From the NCBI GenBank assembly GCA_030512335.1, contig JAULSU010000005.1, positions 1-64,000 on the forward strand: DNA of 64,000 bases, given 5' to 3'. The notes below the pieces were generated by a model that was not told where the DNA came from, did not search any database, and saw nothing but the letters and a program-made list of their open reading frames with translations. The position numbers and the translations under genes are program-made. Source of the stretch: Immersiella caudata (lineage: Eukaryota > Ascomycota > Sordariomycetes > Sordariales > Lasiosphaeriaceae). This document shows positions 29,245-40,997 of this stretch, piece by piece. Position 1 is the stretch's first letter. Each line of letters begins with the position of its first letter.

Positions 29245-32084
29245 CTAACTTGGCCACACAAAATCCTCAGACGGGCAAAACACACTTAGCTCCTCTTCGC
29301 GGTTATTGATAATGTCCTCAACCTTCTTCTTCGTGTCGGGTGGCAGGTCTTTAAACTTGTCTTCTTTGGCCTTGAGCCACTCTGCACCCGCCACAATAGT
29401 GTTCTTGAGCTTGACGATACCATCTTTCCACATCGTCTCAAACCACATCTGGTGCGCTGCACGATAAGTGACTGTCATGTCCCCGGGCTTGTTGCTGGGT
29501 GGGGTTTTGTCCAGTTCGTTGAGCGCGGCATCGATCCTGCCCAAGGTCACCCCCATCGCCTTGAGCGTGGCTTCATGGCGGAGGTATCGGCAGACGATCA
29601 CGAGGCGGCCTAGCGAGCACGCTGCCATATCATATCCACTGTCACCCTCATACTTGACGCTTCCTTTGCCGAACCCAGCGTCTGCCTGGTAATTGGGCCG
29701 GAAGACCTATTGTGCAGCATGACACGGTTAGCAACACAGCCATAGGAAAAAAAAATAGGTACAGGAGGGCAACTTACACGGTGCTTTATTCCGTTCTCCA
29801 ATCCGGGGAACAGGGTCATTGTGTTCTCGGGATCGGCTGTGTCTCCGACACGGTGCCCAAGGCTCAGCAGCAGGCTGTCATGCGGCGCCAGGCTGTCCTT
29901 GATCTTGAAATGTTCAGCAAGAAGCTTGCACTGGGGGTGGGGTTCATCCGCTGGGTCCGGTGGCTTATCCCCGGCGTTCTTGTTGTAATACGTCTTGTAG
30001 AGATAGTCGTAGTACTGTCGCAGCCACTGACCTTCGTAGACGTGTTCGCTGTTTGCCTTGTTGGACTCTACAGTGAAGATGGTCTTCACGTTGGGCGCTG
30101 CCGACCCGCCCGGAGAGGGCTTTATGGTAGGGTCAATGTCCCACAGGTTTGGTGTGCACTGCCCCGCATTTTCAGCTTCGCAGGCATCAAACAGGGGCTT
30201 CATGATGGGAACACCCGCCCTCTTGATAAGCGTCCCTGGCTTCGGGTAAGGCTTGAGTATGATCGGGTAGTCCGAGGGTTCACTGTCGCCCTTGCCTTTA
30301 GGGTCGCACCACATAGAATAGTACGTTTCATCTCCGTCGTCGTCCCCGTCGTCATCGTCCTCCTCTTCATCCTCGAGGTTGGGCTCCACTTCATTCTCGT
30401 ACCAGTCAAGAATGTCATCGGCCTTGATGCTGGGACACGTCCCGGACAGACTGCCCAGGCTTAGGCAAAGCGGTGGAAAATCGGCAACGTCGAGGTCCTG
30501 GAAGAAGACGACGTCAAATAGAATGTCCTTGTCGCCCTTGACCTCCTTCCAGGCCTCGAGCCCAAGGACGACCCCGAGCTCGGATTCAAGAGAAAGACCC
30601 CAAGGGCTGGGATTTCCCGGACAGAACCCGGCCTCGTTGTACCCAGCCTCAGCCGTGATGGAGATGGGTAGTTTGAGATAAACATCGGTGTTGATGCCAG
30701 CCTCATCCATCACTTCGAGACTTAGGGCCACAGCTAGCTTGCCGTAAACACTCCCCTTGGCCGTGATGCCGGCGCTTTCGAGCTTTGGCGGCTGCACCTC
30801 AAACTCAGGGCCCCATCCGCGGACCTCGACGTCTTTGGCGATGACGTCAACCTTGGCTAGCGATTCGGGTGGGATGGCGGCCGATATGCCCGTCGTGACG
30901 GTGGCGTGGCCTTCGATCGAGTTGAGCTCCCAGCCACCAATCAGTTTCGCCGTGGGGCCAAACGTCAGCACCTTGGGAATGACAAAGCTGTAGGGCAATG
31001 GAATGACAAAAAGCTCCTCTTCGCCTCTGGCCCAGTCGGTATTTTTGAAGCTGAACTTGCCCTTGAATGTGGCCTCCAGCGCGAGATTGGCCGACAAGTC
31101 ATCGGGCGTAGCTGATAGGACGAGATGATCGATACCACCTAGTAGGCTCCCCTCGATGTGACCGGCAAAGGTCAAGCCTCCCTGAATGCCACAGTCGGCG
31201 CAAATGACATTTAAGTTGGCCTCATTCTTTGGCCCGAACGTCTTGTTGAGGAAAGTCCTGGGCCATCGGGATGCGAGACTCAGACGGAAGGTCGGGTCGA
31301 AGCTGACGTCCCAGTCGAACCAAGCGCGCTCCGCCAGATTTTTCGCAACAGCCCTAGAGTTGACCGGCATCCTCTCTGGCCCGGTCATTCCGAAGTCTAG
31401 GGTATACATGTCGGCCACCTTTCGCCACGAGCTCTTCTCGGCGCGCATTGTGATGGTCAGGTTCTTGGCGTGGTACTGCAGACGTGATACAACCCATGGC
31501 TGCGGCGACCAGTCGCGACCGCACTTGTGCTGGTCTCCAACAAGGATGAACGAGTTCATGGTGTTGTAGTTCAGCCATTCCCACTCCTGCTGTGCCGCGT
31601 AGAAGTTCTTGATGTGGAGGAATTGGATCCACATGTTGGACCCCGTGCAATTCACGTCCTTCAGGGACCACGCGAATTTGGCCATGTCAACGATGCGCTG
31701 GTCCTGCGAGGCCCATGTCACCATCGAGACCAAGGTTGTGTGGTGTGGCGGGTGGGTTGGCATCCCTGTGTTAGGGGCGTTAGGCGGGAGGGTAGGGTCA
31801 AGTCCACCAGGGGGTGTATTCCACCAGAGGATCTGTTCGTGGGTTGTCAAGGAAAGGTTCGCGAGTGGGACATCATCATCGTCCGCGTCGTTGTCGATGG
31901 ATTCAGGGACAGAGCGATCCCAAATGTATCGCGGGATTGGGTCCAGGATTTGAACATTGGATTGGGTCGGGACATCTGCTTCTCCGTCTTCACCGAGGTT
32001 GAATTCTCCAGCTGGAAGTGCATGGCCCACCTGGAAGAGGACAGCCCATGCACCTGCCATGGGGAGGAGGTGGAGGCAATGCAT
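29245..32084 (-). CDS. Large secreted protein of unknown function (922 aa)
   Basis: Exons 32084-29778 and 29706-29245, with a 71-nt GTAAGT...AATAG intron (phase 0). Signal peptide MHCLHLLPMAGAWAVLFQVGHA. The N-terminal half has sequons and Trp-rich segments (TWASQDQRIVDMAKFAW, SPQPWVVSRLQYHAKN). The middle is beta-rich with alternating polar/hydrophobic residues. A Glu/Asp run (EDEEEDDDDGDDDGDE) separates it from a C-terminal part with CEAENAGQC and the exon-2 block ACSLGRLVIVCRYLRHEA. The layout recalls fungal secreted proteins with DUF7029/DUF7223 domains, an uncertain memory. No catalytic signature seen. A decayed relative may lie at 54.3-54.6 kb. Confidence 0.75.
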
Positions 32085-34439
32085 CCTGGATGTGTGATCG
32101 GTGTTGTTGGCTGAGATTGGCGTTGAATGTGAACCGGAATGGGGTTCAAATTCGAGAAAACAGCTAGAAGTGCCGCATCTCTTGGCTGTGCTGTCTCTTG
32201 TTTAAGAAACTAATTCTGAGACTTGTCATCCTTGATATAATTACACCGCAGGCAAGACTGCTGCTGAATCCCTCCACCTCTAGTGAGCTCCTAACACGTA
32301 CGCTCAGGGCAGGACTGGTTTTCCAAAAGGCATCATCGAGGCGCAGGATGCCTCTAAAATGATTGCGGACATCCAACACAGATTGCACTGTCGCCCTGGC
32401 AATCTATCACCACAACGCCAAGAGCAAGATGTGCTCGGGCCGGCCAGTATTTGCACCGAGCCCACCAGGGCACAAATATGCATCTAGACCTAAGAAGTGC
32501 GAGCAAAAGCTATGAGAAGCTCAAAGTCAACCGTCAATCAATATATCTTGTAGCCCCAGTGTTGGTAAGGGGTCCCTGTCACTGCAACCCAGCCTAAATA
32601 TATGCGACGTAGGGCCGTTGGCCGCACACTTGGAGCCATTGACTCGTGGACTGATGTTATGTAGCACCCAAGGAAAGTAAGGCAGGCTGTGCGGACGGCA
32701 CCTTATTGTGGAGTTACCCGTCTCCCTTCTCCGGATCCTCGCTACGGCAGAGCAGCCGAGTCCTTGCCGATTCCTCGGCTGCAGAGATGGTAAGATGTTT
32801 ATGAACTCAAAAAATCAATTTGCACCAGCTGGAAAAGCTCGTGGGGAGTATCGTAACACAGTCCCGCCCACTAATACAGCGCGTTCTAGACTTCGCATCT
32901 CGCTTATGCGGGAATCAAGCTTCCTGCCCGCTCAGCCAATGCTTGGCCGTCTGAATATAAGGCGATAGCCAGAAGAGGAAGCTGCTGGTGACTGTGCCAT
33001 TGATTTTACTCACTCAAAATAACTTTCACTTTCTTCCCTTTGCCAGCGTCGCAGAATGGTAAATTGATACAGTTAATGCCAAGAAGTTCGGCCTCGTCGG
33101 TCGCTGACGAAAACTCATCTCCGATAGGGTCCGGTTGATATTTCCTCCGACTGCATATAGCGTCTTACAGGTCGGTCACAGCCGCATGATTGTTTCGCAT
33201 AGTCACCAACATGGAACGATGAAATGTTGGTGTTCCCTTAGGCGTTTTTGGCACTGAGTGTAGCGGGATGCAGTGCTCTTAGCCTTCCTCGCGAACATAT
33301 GTCGGTGTTTGATGGCCACTAGGGAGGTGAAGCATCCACAACCTCGGTCTCAGTTTGACGATATAACCTGTGGTCCCGTTCATTCAAAAAGGATCTAGCC
33401 CCTCAGACCTCTTAAATGTGGAGGTACTTTAGTGGTGATCCTTTCGTATTTCCTCCTTGGAATAAAAGCTTCTCTCGTCGGTGAACTCGTCTGTCAGCAA
33501 AAATGCAACCTTGAATTAGATGCGAGGAGTAGGGTGTGGCATTCTGAGTGTTTTTTGGCGGGTACTCTTTCCTCTTGTCCAGTTGCGTCAGCGCTGAAGC
33601 TCACAATTGCGACCTTGCTCATTCGGCCCTATTGAACCTATCCAATTAAAGCGCCTTCGTTTTCTCGGTCATGCAGGTTTGGTTTAGGGGCTAGACCACA
33701 GAGTCCAGGAGAACATTATTGAGAACATCGAACAAATGGAAAGCCATGCTCCCTCCAACCTCGTCGCCACTTATACTCGACACACAAGCGGCACTGGGGG
33801 CACGGGTGCACGCCAACACCGAGTCCAGAAAACATCGACCCAGTAGACCAGGATTTGATCAAGGCAGCGGAAAGAGATCAGCCTGGCGCATCAAGCGACC
33901 CGGTAGTCGGGAACGAAAAGACGGGTAGACCATTGGGCCGTGCATTGGGTCCCTTTTCACGTTGCATTACGTCAAGTGGATCGTGCCAGTCTTGTTCATG
34001 CCAAGATCCGAGGTTCAAGTTAGACTCCGATGTGGGCGCGATGGTATGGGGAGTGGACCCCCATGAGGCAAACAGGGGGTGGTGCCAAGGAGCTCTGCGC
34101 AAAGATCCATTACCCTTACGCAAACGCCAATGGCGGGGTCGGTAGTTAAGGATAGGGCGGCTCTAAAATTCATGTTCGGATGTTGGTGAAGAAGCGCTTG
34201 GCCGGGATCCAACTGACTCTCCGTGGACCCTGCTGGAACCCATCCAAGTGGGACGTCATCGAGCGCACTGCATCAGCGAAATAAATAGAGCAACGCCCCG
34301 AGAGCCTCCAGGCTCAGGAGTGACGAAGTAATGCCAACATGAGCCGACCCGAGGCATCCGGGGACACCGTCTTTGGCCAAATTTAAACAAAACGACGATT
34401 ACGGCGGCGGATATGACAGCAAATGCGACCCAACGATCA
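32085..34439. other. 2.35-kb intergenic region, no gene seen
   Basis: Only short open frames on both strands, none with a recognisable domain or splice pattern. Fairly balanced base composition, unlike the AT-rich repeat islands further left. Probably decayed sequence. Confidence 0.4.
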
Positions 34440-35310
34440 GTTCCGGGCAGCAGCCATGACCGCAAGTGTTGCCGACAGCAGCAGCGCCGAGCTCAGTTCG
34501 ACCCTGACCGATGACACCCAACGGGAACACAATGGACTTCCCCGCATGGACGAGGCCGACATGCCCGAGCTGTAACGGACCGCAACCGCCATCTCTCGAT
34601 ATCACACCCAAGCCGGTCGTGTGCCTTCAAGAGACCGTGCACTAGACCCGAAAAGCTCCGACTTCGACGTCGCAAAATAGGTGCAGGACACGGTGGGCTC
34701 GGTCCTGTCGGCACCCCTGAGGATAGGGGAGATATTTGGGAGGGATAAGAAGAGCCAGCGCCGACATATTCTTCATAGCGTCAATGCTTTGCTTAAGAGC
34801 GGTAAGCTATTAACTATGTTAGGGCGTCCGGGGTCAGGATACAGCACGCTCCCAAAAACCATGTGCGGCGAGTTGTACGGGCTGGAACTGGGTGAGAAGT
34901 CCACCTTGCACTACAATTAGCAGGCGAGGATCAAGGAGTTTAAGGGCGAAGGAAGTTATCTACAACCAAGAGGTCAGTACATTGCATTCTTGAAGGAACC
35001 GCTGCCATGCCTCTGAATCTCAAGGGTGGGCCGAAAGGCTAACCTGAGCAGGTCGACAAGAACTTCCTACATCTCAGGGTCAGTCAGATGCTCGAGTTTG
35101 CCGAATCTTGCCACACACCTTCCAGCCGCATCCAAGACATGTCGCGACAGGAGTACTGCTGGCACATGGCTCGTGTCTACATGGCCATCTTCGGCCTTTC
35201 GCACACCTATTAAACCAAGGTCAGCAATGACTACATCTATGGAGTGTCAGGTGGCGAGAGACAGCGCGTCAGTATCGCCGAGATGATGATTGCTTAGCTG
35301 ACGTTAAGTT
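34440..35310 (+). pseudogene. PDR-type ABC transporter, 5' remnant
   Basis: Reads TAISRYHTQAGRVPSRD, ALDPKSSDFDVAK, stop, VQDTVGSVLSAPLRIGEIFG, then ILHSVNALLKSGKLLTMLGRPGSGYSTL (here only the Walker A GRPGSGYST is certain), CGELYGLELGEKSTLHYN, stop, and after a probable intron VDKNFLHL, DMSRQEYCWHMARV, GVSGGERQRVSIAEMM, stop. This is the N-terminus and first nucleotide-binding domain of a pleiotropic-drug-resistance pump (family GRPGSGCST, GVSGGERKRVSIAE). Several in-frame stops. The first membrane domain and everything after are missing. Confidence 0.8.
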
Positions 35311-36238
35311 AGTGGACGTATTTCCCCGCTGATTATGACGCGAACCCAATAATCAAGTCAGAGGGCGCGGAAGGTGGAACTACTATCAGACAGGAGAAGG
35401 CGCAGTGTAAGACGAAATCTCCAAGTGCTGTCGGGCCCGCCCCGCCCCGCCGCCCGTGTGGGTCGTCTTCAATCTCCAGTACTTCGGCATCTCTTGAGAA
35501 ATCGGAGTTTAAAGAGAAAGCGTTGCCGTTACTCTATATTTGAGGCTGGAAGGACGCCTGCCTTTTGAAAGCATGCGGGTATGTCACTGGGCAGATGGTG
35601 ACCTGAGACCACCGATCCACAGGCAGGAAAATGGAAGAATGAAACATAACAGCTGTCGTATTTTTGCAAAGTGCAAGTGAAAAAGCCTTGACAACGTGAA
35701 CAGGTTTAAGAACATTTCCTAGGTAGCAGTAGCCGCGCCAGCAACGTGCTTCCCGATTGCCCAGGTGCACTATCTGCTGCGCACCAAATTTACGTGGGAA
35801 TACGTTATGTCATATTTTGTCAGTTACCACCGCCTTGGCGGCGCCAAAGAAGCAGGAACCTGCGAAAGGCTCATCGGAGAACCTTCAGGCACATTGCTGC
35901 GGCTAGATCACTTTCCCCGTGCGGGCTGTGGCGGTCTTCGGCCGAAGTGGGTCCCCATTCTTCGGGGTCTTCTCGAAACCCGACGCCCGGTCCGGTGCGG
36001 CTGGTGGGGCCGAGAACGCGGGGCAAAGTCCGCCATGTCCGCTCTGCACTGCAAAACACCCCTTAAGTCCGGCGCCCATGGCATCGGGTCCGAGAATTCA
36101 GCCTTCAGACGACATATCAAGAGCGACCGTTTCCCTTTAAATTGACGCTAGTTACAGCTCAACTCCTCCGTCCCAACTCCCCAACCCTATTGTCGCCAAT
36201 ACCACCCACACCGCCACTCCAATTACGAACCCCGCAAC
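35311..36238. other. Intergenic, no gene seen
   Basis: Decayed sequence downstream of the ABC remnant, then the promoter of the metallo-hydrolase gene with a TTTAAA box near 36135 and a pyrimidine-rich leader (36140-36230). Confidence 0.4.
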
Positions 36239-37477
36239 ATGGCCTCCGACAACCTCCGTTCCACCGTGACCAAGGTTACCAGCAATCGGGTACCGGACGA
36301 TGCTGCTTCAAAACCCCACCATGTGCTTTCGGGCAGTGGGAAGTTTCTGAAGTTCCGGAACCCCTACGACTCCTGGAACAGGATGCACGATGGCAGCGTG
36401 CTTCCGATCGTCTTCAAGCTCATCGGCCTCCGGCTCTCGGGCAAGCTGGGGCCTATGCCGAACCCAGGACCCCACTCTTCAACGGTTCCCGTTCGCAATC
36501 CGACAGGGACCTTCCTCCCCTCCCGTAGCGGTTCGAGCCAGCTGAGGGCGACCTGGCTGGGCCACGCTTGCTACTACACAGAGTTCCCATCGGGCCTGCG
36601 AGTTCTCTTCGACCCCGTATTCGAGGATGCATGCTCCCCTGTTGCCGTCTTGGGGCCCAAGAGATTCACACCTCCTCCGTGCTCCATCGCACAACTCCCC
36701 TTCGTCGACGCCGTTGTCATCTCTCATTCGCATTACGACCACCTATCTAGTCCCACTGTCCAGGAGATCCATAAGCACCACCCTAATGCCCACTTCTTTG
36801 TTGGGTTAGGCCTCGCGAAGTGGTTTCACAAATCAGGGATTAAGAATGTCACGGAGCTCGACTGGTGGGAGGATGCCGAGTTGACCTTGACACCCGCGAC
36901 CACAAAGGACTCGAAATCGCTGAGGCTATCTGCATCAGACAGCGAAACTCAGCCGATAAGGGGACGCTTCTCTTGCCTCCCAGCCCAACACAGCTCTGGC
37001 CGTACCGCCTTCGACAAAGACACCACCCTGTGGGCCAGCTGGGCCGTTGCATCAGGGGCGACTCCGCAGACGTCCAAGTCCGTGTTCTTCGGCGGCGATA
37101 CCGGTTACCGTGCCGTTCCCGAATCCATTCCAAGTGGCGATGACTACGCACCTGAGCATCAAAACCTCCCTGTTTGTCCCGAGTTCGCCAAGATCGGCCA
37201 GCTTCGCGGCCCTTTCGACCTCGGGTTGTTGCCCATCGGCGCGTACAACCCCCGGTTTCTGATGTCATCGGTTCATGCGAACCCTTTTGATGCAGTCGAG
37301 ATATTTCGGGACACGAAGTGTCGGAAAGCCATGGGGATTCATTGGGGGACCTGGCAGCTGACGTACGAGGAAACGCTGGAGCCTCCTTCTCTTTTGCGAG
37401 AGGCACTCAAACGGCGGGGAATCCCGGAAACCGGTGTTTTTGATGTTTGCGATATTGGCGAAACTCGGGAGTTCTAA
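36239..37477 (+). CDS. NAPE-PLD-like metallo-beta-lactamase-fold hydrolase
   Basis: Single exon, 412 residues, ATG in context CAACATGG. Metal-binding box SHSHYDHLS, preceded by TWLGHACYY and RVLFDPVFED. Later, FFGGDTGYR supplies the bridging Asp and MGIHWGTW the last His, the order found in N-acyl-phosphatidylethanolamine phospholipase D and its fungal relatives (yeast Fmp30 type). Two Zn ions are expected. The N-terminus (NPYDSWNRM, then PMPNPGPH) is also a family mark. No clear membrane segment. Convergent with the flavin-reductase-like gene, 11 bp between stop codons. Substrate in this fungus unknown; lipid phosphodiester cleavage is inferred. Confidence 0.88.
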   Translation: MASDNLRSTVTKVTSNRVPDDAASKPHHVLSGSGKFLKFRNPYDSWNRMHDGSVLPIVFKLIGLRLSGKLGPMPNPGPHSSTVPVRNPTGTFLPSRSGSSQLRATWLGHACYYTEFPSGLRVLFDPVFEDACSPVAVLGPKRFTPPPCSIAQLPFVDAVVISHSHYDHLSSPTVQEIHKHHPNAHFFVGLGLAKWFHKSGIKNVTELDWWEDAELTLTPATTKDSKSLRLSASDSETQPIRGRFSCLPAQHSSGRTAFDKDTTLWASWAVASGATPQTSKSVFFGGDTGYRAVPESIPSGDDYAPEHQNLPVCPEFAKIGQLRGPFDLGLLPIGAYNPRFLMSSVHANPFDAVEIFRDTKCRKAMGIHWGTWQLTYEETLEPPSLLREALKRRGIPETGVFDVCDIGETREF

Positions 37478-37488
37478 TATTTATGATG

Positions 37489-38205
37489 CTATATCTTCGC
37501 CTTTAACTTATTCACCTTTTCTCTGCTCCCTTCCAATCCTGCCAACGTGATTTCATCCAGCCCCGGTATCACCATCTCGAACGTCTTGTCCACCACGGCA
37601 TACTCGTAATACCCACACCTCGCAATCGGCTTCGTCTTGGTTACATCCAGACGGCCCTCGGTAAGCGCCCAATCCGCAATATGCACCGCAACCACCCGCC
37701 CAATGACCACATCAGCCGCTCCGAGTGGTGGATTCCCAGGGAGCCTAAGTGTAGAGTGGTGTACACACTCGAACTTGACGGGACTCCGCTTCACCATCGG
37801 CACAGGGTTCTCCGCATCTCCGGCAAGATGTGAGCTAAATTCTTTCTCCAAGCCGGCCCTGACAAACTCATCAATCCCGTACTGGAACTGCTGCGCCGTC
37901 ATGTTGACCTCCTCGCGCAAGTCCCAAGTGGCGAGATTCCAGACGAATTTGCCCGTAGCTTCGACATTGCGGACCGTGTCTTTTCGAGATGCCGAAGACG
38001 TCTGGTTGGCGGCGAACATAACATACGGCGGATCAAAGGTCAGGTTGTTGAACTGGGAATAGGGGGCGAGGTTGTGACGAGGCGCTTCCGAGGGCGCTGT
38101 TGGTGCAGATGTGGTGGAAATCCACCCGATTGGGCGTGGCACCACGCATGCCTTGAAGGGATCATGGGGTAGATTGTGGCCGGTTTGGCCGGGCAGGTAG
38201 AGCAT
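37489..38205 (-). CDS. Flavin reductase-like (FMN-binding split barrel) protein
   Basis: Single exon, 238 residues, ATG at 38205. Split-barrel FMN-binding pattern: VVPRPIGWISTTSA at the N-terminus, NLAPYSQFNNLTFDPPYVMF, then KDTVRNVEATGKFVWNLAT, and a C-terminal half with GAADVVIGRVVAVHI and IARCGYYEYAVVD. Fungal members are cytosolic and probably supply reduced FMN or bind FMN; the partner oxygenase is not in this window. Normal length. Ends 11 bp from the end of the NAPE-PLD-like gene. The C-terminus KVNKLKAKI is basic. Confidence 0.85.
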   Translation of the reverse strand: MLYLPGQTGHNLPHDPFKACVVPRPIGWISTTSAPTAPSEAPRHNLAPYSQFNNLTFDPPYVMFAANQTSSASRKDTVRNVEATGKFVWNLATWDLREEVNMTAQQFQYGIDEFVRAGLEKEFSSHLAGDAENPVPMVKRSPVKFECVHHSTLRLPGNPPLGAADVVIGRVVAVHIADWALTEGRLDVTKTKPIARCGYYEYAVVDKTFEMVIPGLDEITLAGLEGSREKVNKLKAKI

Positions 38206-39285
38206 GACTGCGAGTAGAAGCGTAAGAGGGGTTTGCTGTGGTGACCTCTTGACAGTTTTTATTGAGGGCTCGGGTTGGTTGGGTTTGGGATAACTTTAAT
38301 GCCTCCAACCGCTTGCGCATGCAGAGAAAAGCAGAGAAATTGGGGTTCGGAACTAGTCCCGAGTGGCGTGTGGGGGTGTGCCGCTGGTCGGGAGTGCCCG
38401 CACCACACCCGGAAACCTTTCCCGACATGCGGTACCCGGAAAACAGTTCTCGGCGCCTCGGGAACTACTACTTGGCATGCAAGCGATTGAAAAAAAAAGG
38501 CTGTGGCCAGCTCAAACCGTTGTCGAAGCCAATGTGATGTGTAAATAATTTATAATGCTAGAAGAGAAGAAACAAGCCAAGTAAATCACGCCGGACCCCC
38601 TAGCTTGGCTCGGTATGGTCAAGAATCCTCAGGCTTGATTCGATCCGGGGAGGGCCTGGCTCGGCTCGGTTGGGCTCGACCTGCTGCCACGCTGAGCTAA
38701 GCCTCAAAGATCCATGCTGCAGCTCGGGGTTCAGGGGTGAATCAAAACCAACACGTCACCCTTCAGGGGGGCCCATGGTAAATCAGAAGTCGCCGGAAAT
38801 TGTGGTCTGCACACAGGCGCCAGTTCCGGATACCAAGACTAGGTCAACCAACGGCCTACGTTTGGGAGGTCTCTTCACTGATCGAGAACCATGCGATTGT
38901 CATGAACAGGCCACCCCTTCAAGGCAGATACATTTTCGCCGCGGCTTGACCCGACATCCCACTTCGTCGTCACTCAGGGGCTTGTTGAGCTTTACTGCTA
39001 GTTCCGCATCCGCATCCGCGTCTCCAGCACTCTGCAACCATTCATTCATTCATCCGTGGGGGCATGGGCCAATCTCGGACGCTTCGCTGCTCTACACGGA
39101 GTAATCTTTTGGCCTCTTGCGAGCTCAGGCCTTTTCGTGTCATGAAGAGCCCGAGTCAGCACTCAGCTGTCACGGATCTCAGTAGGTCGGAGAGCATAGC
39201 GTCGTCGATGAGTCCCCTCATGGCCTGCGCCAACAGGCTGGAGTTGCGCGACTTTCCGATTAGAAGTAAACACAAGCCGAACCTG
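38206..39285. other. Intergenic, no gene seen
   Basis: No supported ORF. Contains short GGCTCGGCTCGG-type runs (about 38600-38690) and a CATTCATTCATTC microrepeat near 39042. Confidence 0.4.
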
Positions 39286-40321
39286 TCAGGTCGGCGTGTT
39301 CTTCCAAGCTCCCTTGAAGAAGTGCCTCACGAGTGATTTCCGTCTTTGGCGCAGGCTGATGCCCCAGTCATCAAGGTAGTCTCCACGGAAAGTTTCAGAA
39401 GGCATGATCACAACGTCACCATGGTACCGGTCTTCCTTTATTCCCATCACATCAGCGAATGTCTTAATGCTGGATTCACTGGGGTTTGGACTCGTTTCCT
39501 GGAGAAGCGAAAACACAACTTCAGTCCATGCCACCGGTCCTGTCGTGTTGAGGACGTTGTAATCCGAGATGTTGACTTTGTCCAGGGTCGTGCCTTGCAC
39601 GCGTGCGACGTCGTTGAGGCCGGTTAACACTCGATCGATCATCTTAGCGAAGACGGGGTGCCTGGGAGCTGCGGCGATAGTCCATTGACAGAATTGCACC
39701 GGGTAGGTGAAGTCGTCGGGATGCGCCTCGACGGTCTCATCGTATTCGACAGCGATGAGTAGCTTCACGTCACGCCTACGCTCTGGGGGGATCCAGTCGT
39801 CAAGCCGCACAAGAGGTTTCGTGTCGACGTCGGCGTAGAGGCCACCGCGGATGTAGAGAAGCAAGTAACGGAGAAAATCGGATTTCTGTGCCTACGTGTT
39901 GGCTGTTAGCCGATGCTGTTCGAAACACTTGAGTTCAAGAAGCTGGACTTCTCACCGGATTCGTCAACGCATGGTAAGTCTCGCCTATCTCAGGGCGATG
40001 CCCAAAGTTCTCGGCGATGAACCTATCTGCCTCCGATGCGCTGACCAAAGTGTAAGTGTACCCCGGGGCCATCTCAATCCAGTCGTTGGAATGGACGAGG
40101 TCATGGTCGAGGACCGCGGCCCCTGGCGGTGGAAAGAATATCTGCCAGATGGACTTAGGGATGGGAATCTCGGAATCGGGCGGCTGGTCAGTGTTGAAGA
40201 CGACCCTTGGTGCGGTGGCCCGTAGTAGTGGCAACGACGAGAGCACGATAAGCAGAACGAAAGAGACAGTTGCGAAGACGCATGTGCGGGCTCGAGAGCG
40301 CCCGTGCAGTGGTGCTAGCAT
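39286..40321 (-). CDS. GT32 glycosyltransferase (OCH1-like mannosyltransferase)
   Basis: Exons 40321-39956 and 39891-39286, with a 64-nt GTGAGA...CGTAG intron (phase 0), giving 323 residues. A type II signal anchor lies near residues 12-32 (CVFATVSFVLLIVLSSLPLL), so the enzyme should face the Golgi lumen. IPKSIWQIFF is the first GT32 block; after the intron LRYLLLYIRGGLYADVDTKP holds the donor/metal-binding DxD (DVD), here reported as GGLYADVDTKP. Typical later blocks include QWTIAAAPRHPVF and NTTGPVAWTE. The short stem and length fit fungal OCH1-like alpha-mannosyltransferases; the acceptor (N-glycan or glycolipid) cannot be told. Confidence 0.88.
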
Positions 40322-40997
40322 TGGATGTTGGGACAATGGAATGACAGTGTCAGCATAGGTTAGGTTGAGGTCGCTGCCGGGTGTGAGGTGAAACGGGTAG
40401 TAATTAGGGCTTGGAAAAAGGGGGGATACGGATAGATGCAATACAAGAACGAACCACCATATTGGGGGCAGGGCTGACCTGGTGGCTATGGTTAACATCT
40501 TTGTGGACCATGAGACGGCATGAGACGCCGTGTTACCCGCAAATGGGGAAGATGCCTCCTGTGCCACGCAAGCCGAATGTAGAAAGCGAAGCAATTGGCT
40601 ACCCTAGGGGGCTTGGACCACCACGCCCAATAGGGGGCCGCGTCACCGTCAGCACCGCACCGTATCGCGCTGTCTCGTATGCGTTGTAGACATCAATCGG
40701 AGAATGCTGTGCCTCGAGGATGCTCAGGCTCGAGCCGCTTCAATGCTCCGCCCTTAGCTCGCGCGCTGTTTGTCGTGGAAGTCCACGGCCCGTGACCGAA
40801 TGATGCACCGGTCGACACGCCTGCAGGCTGAACTATTCCTCGGCCGCCCTGCACATCTCTGCTATGACCAATTCCAGTGCCGGTGCGCGGGAAGTTGGAC
40901 CCGTTTGTGCAACACAGCAATTTCGGATTGGCGTTTACGGCACCCACTCAACGGGCTGAACGCCTCGGTCGTTTCAGGGCGGGACAATTCCGCTGCT
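40322..40997. other. Intergenic, no gene seen
   Basis: Promoter side of the glycosyltransferase gene and 3' side of the broken TPR gene. Confidence 0.4.
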
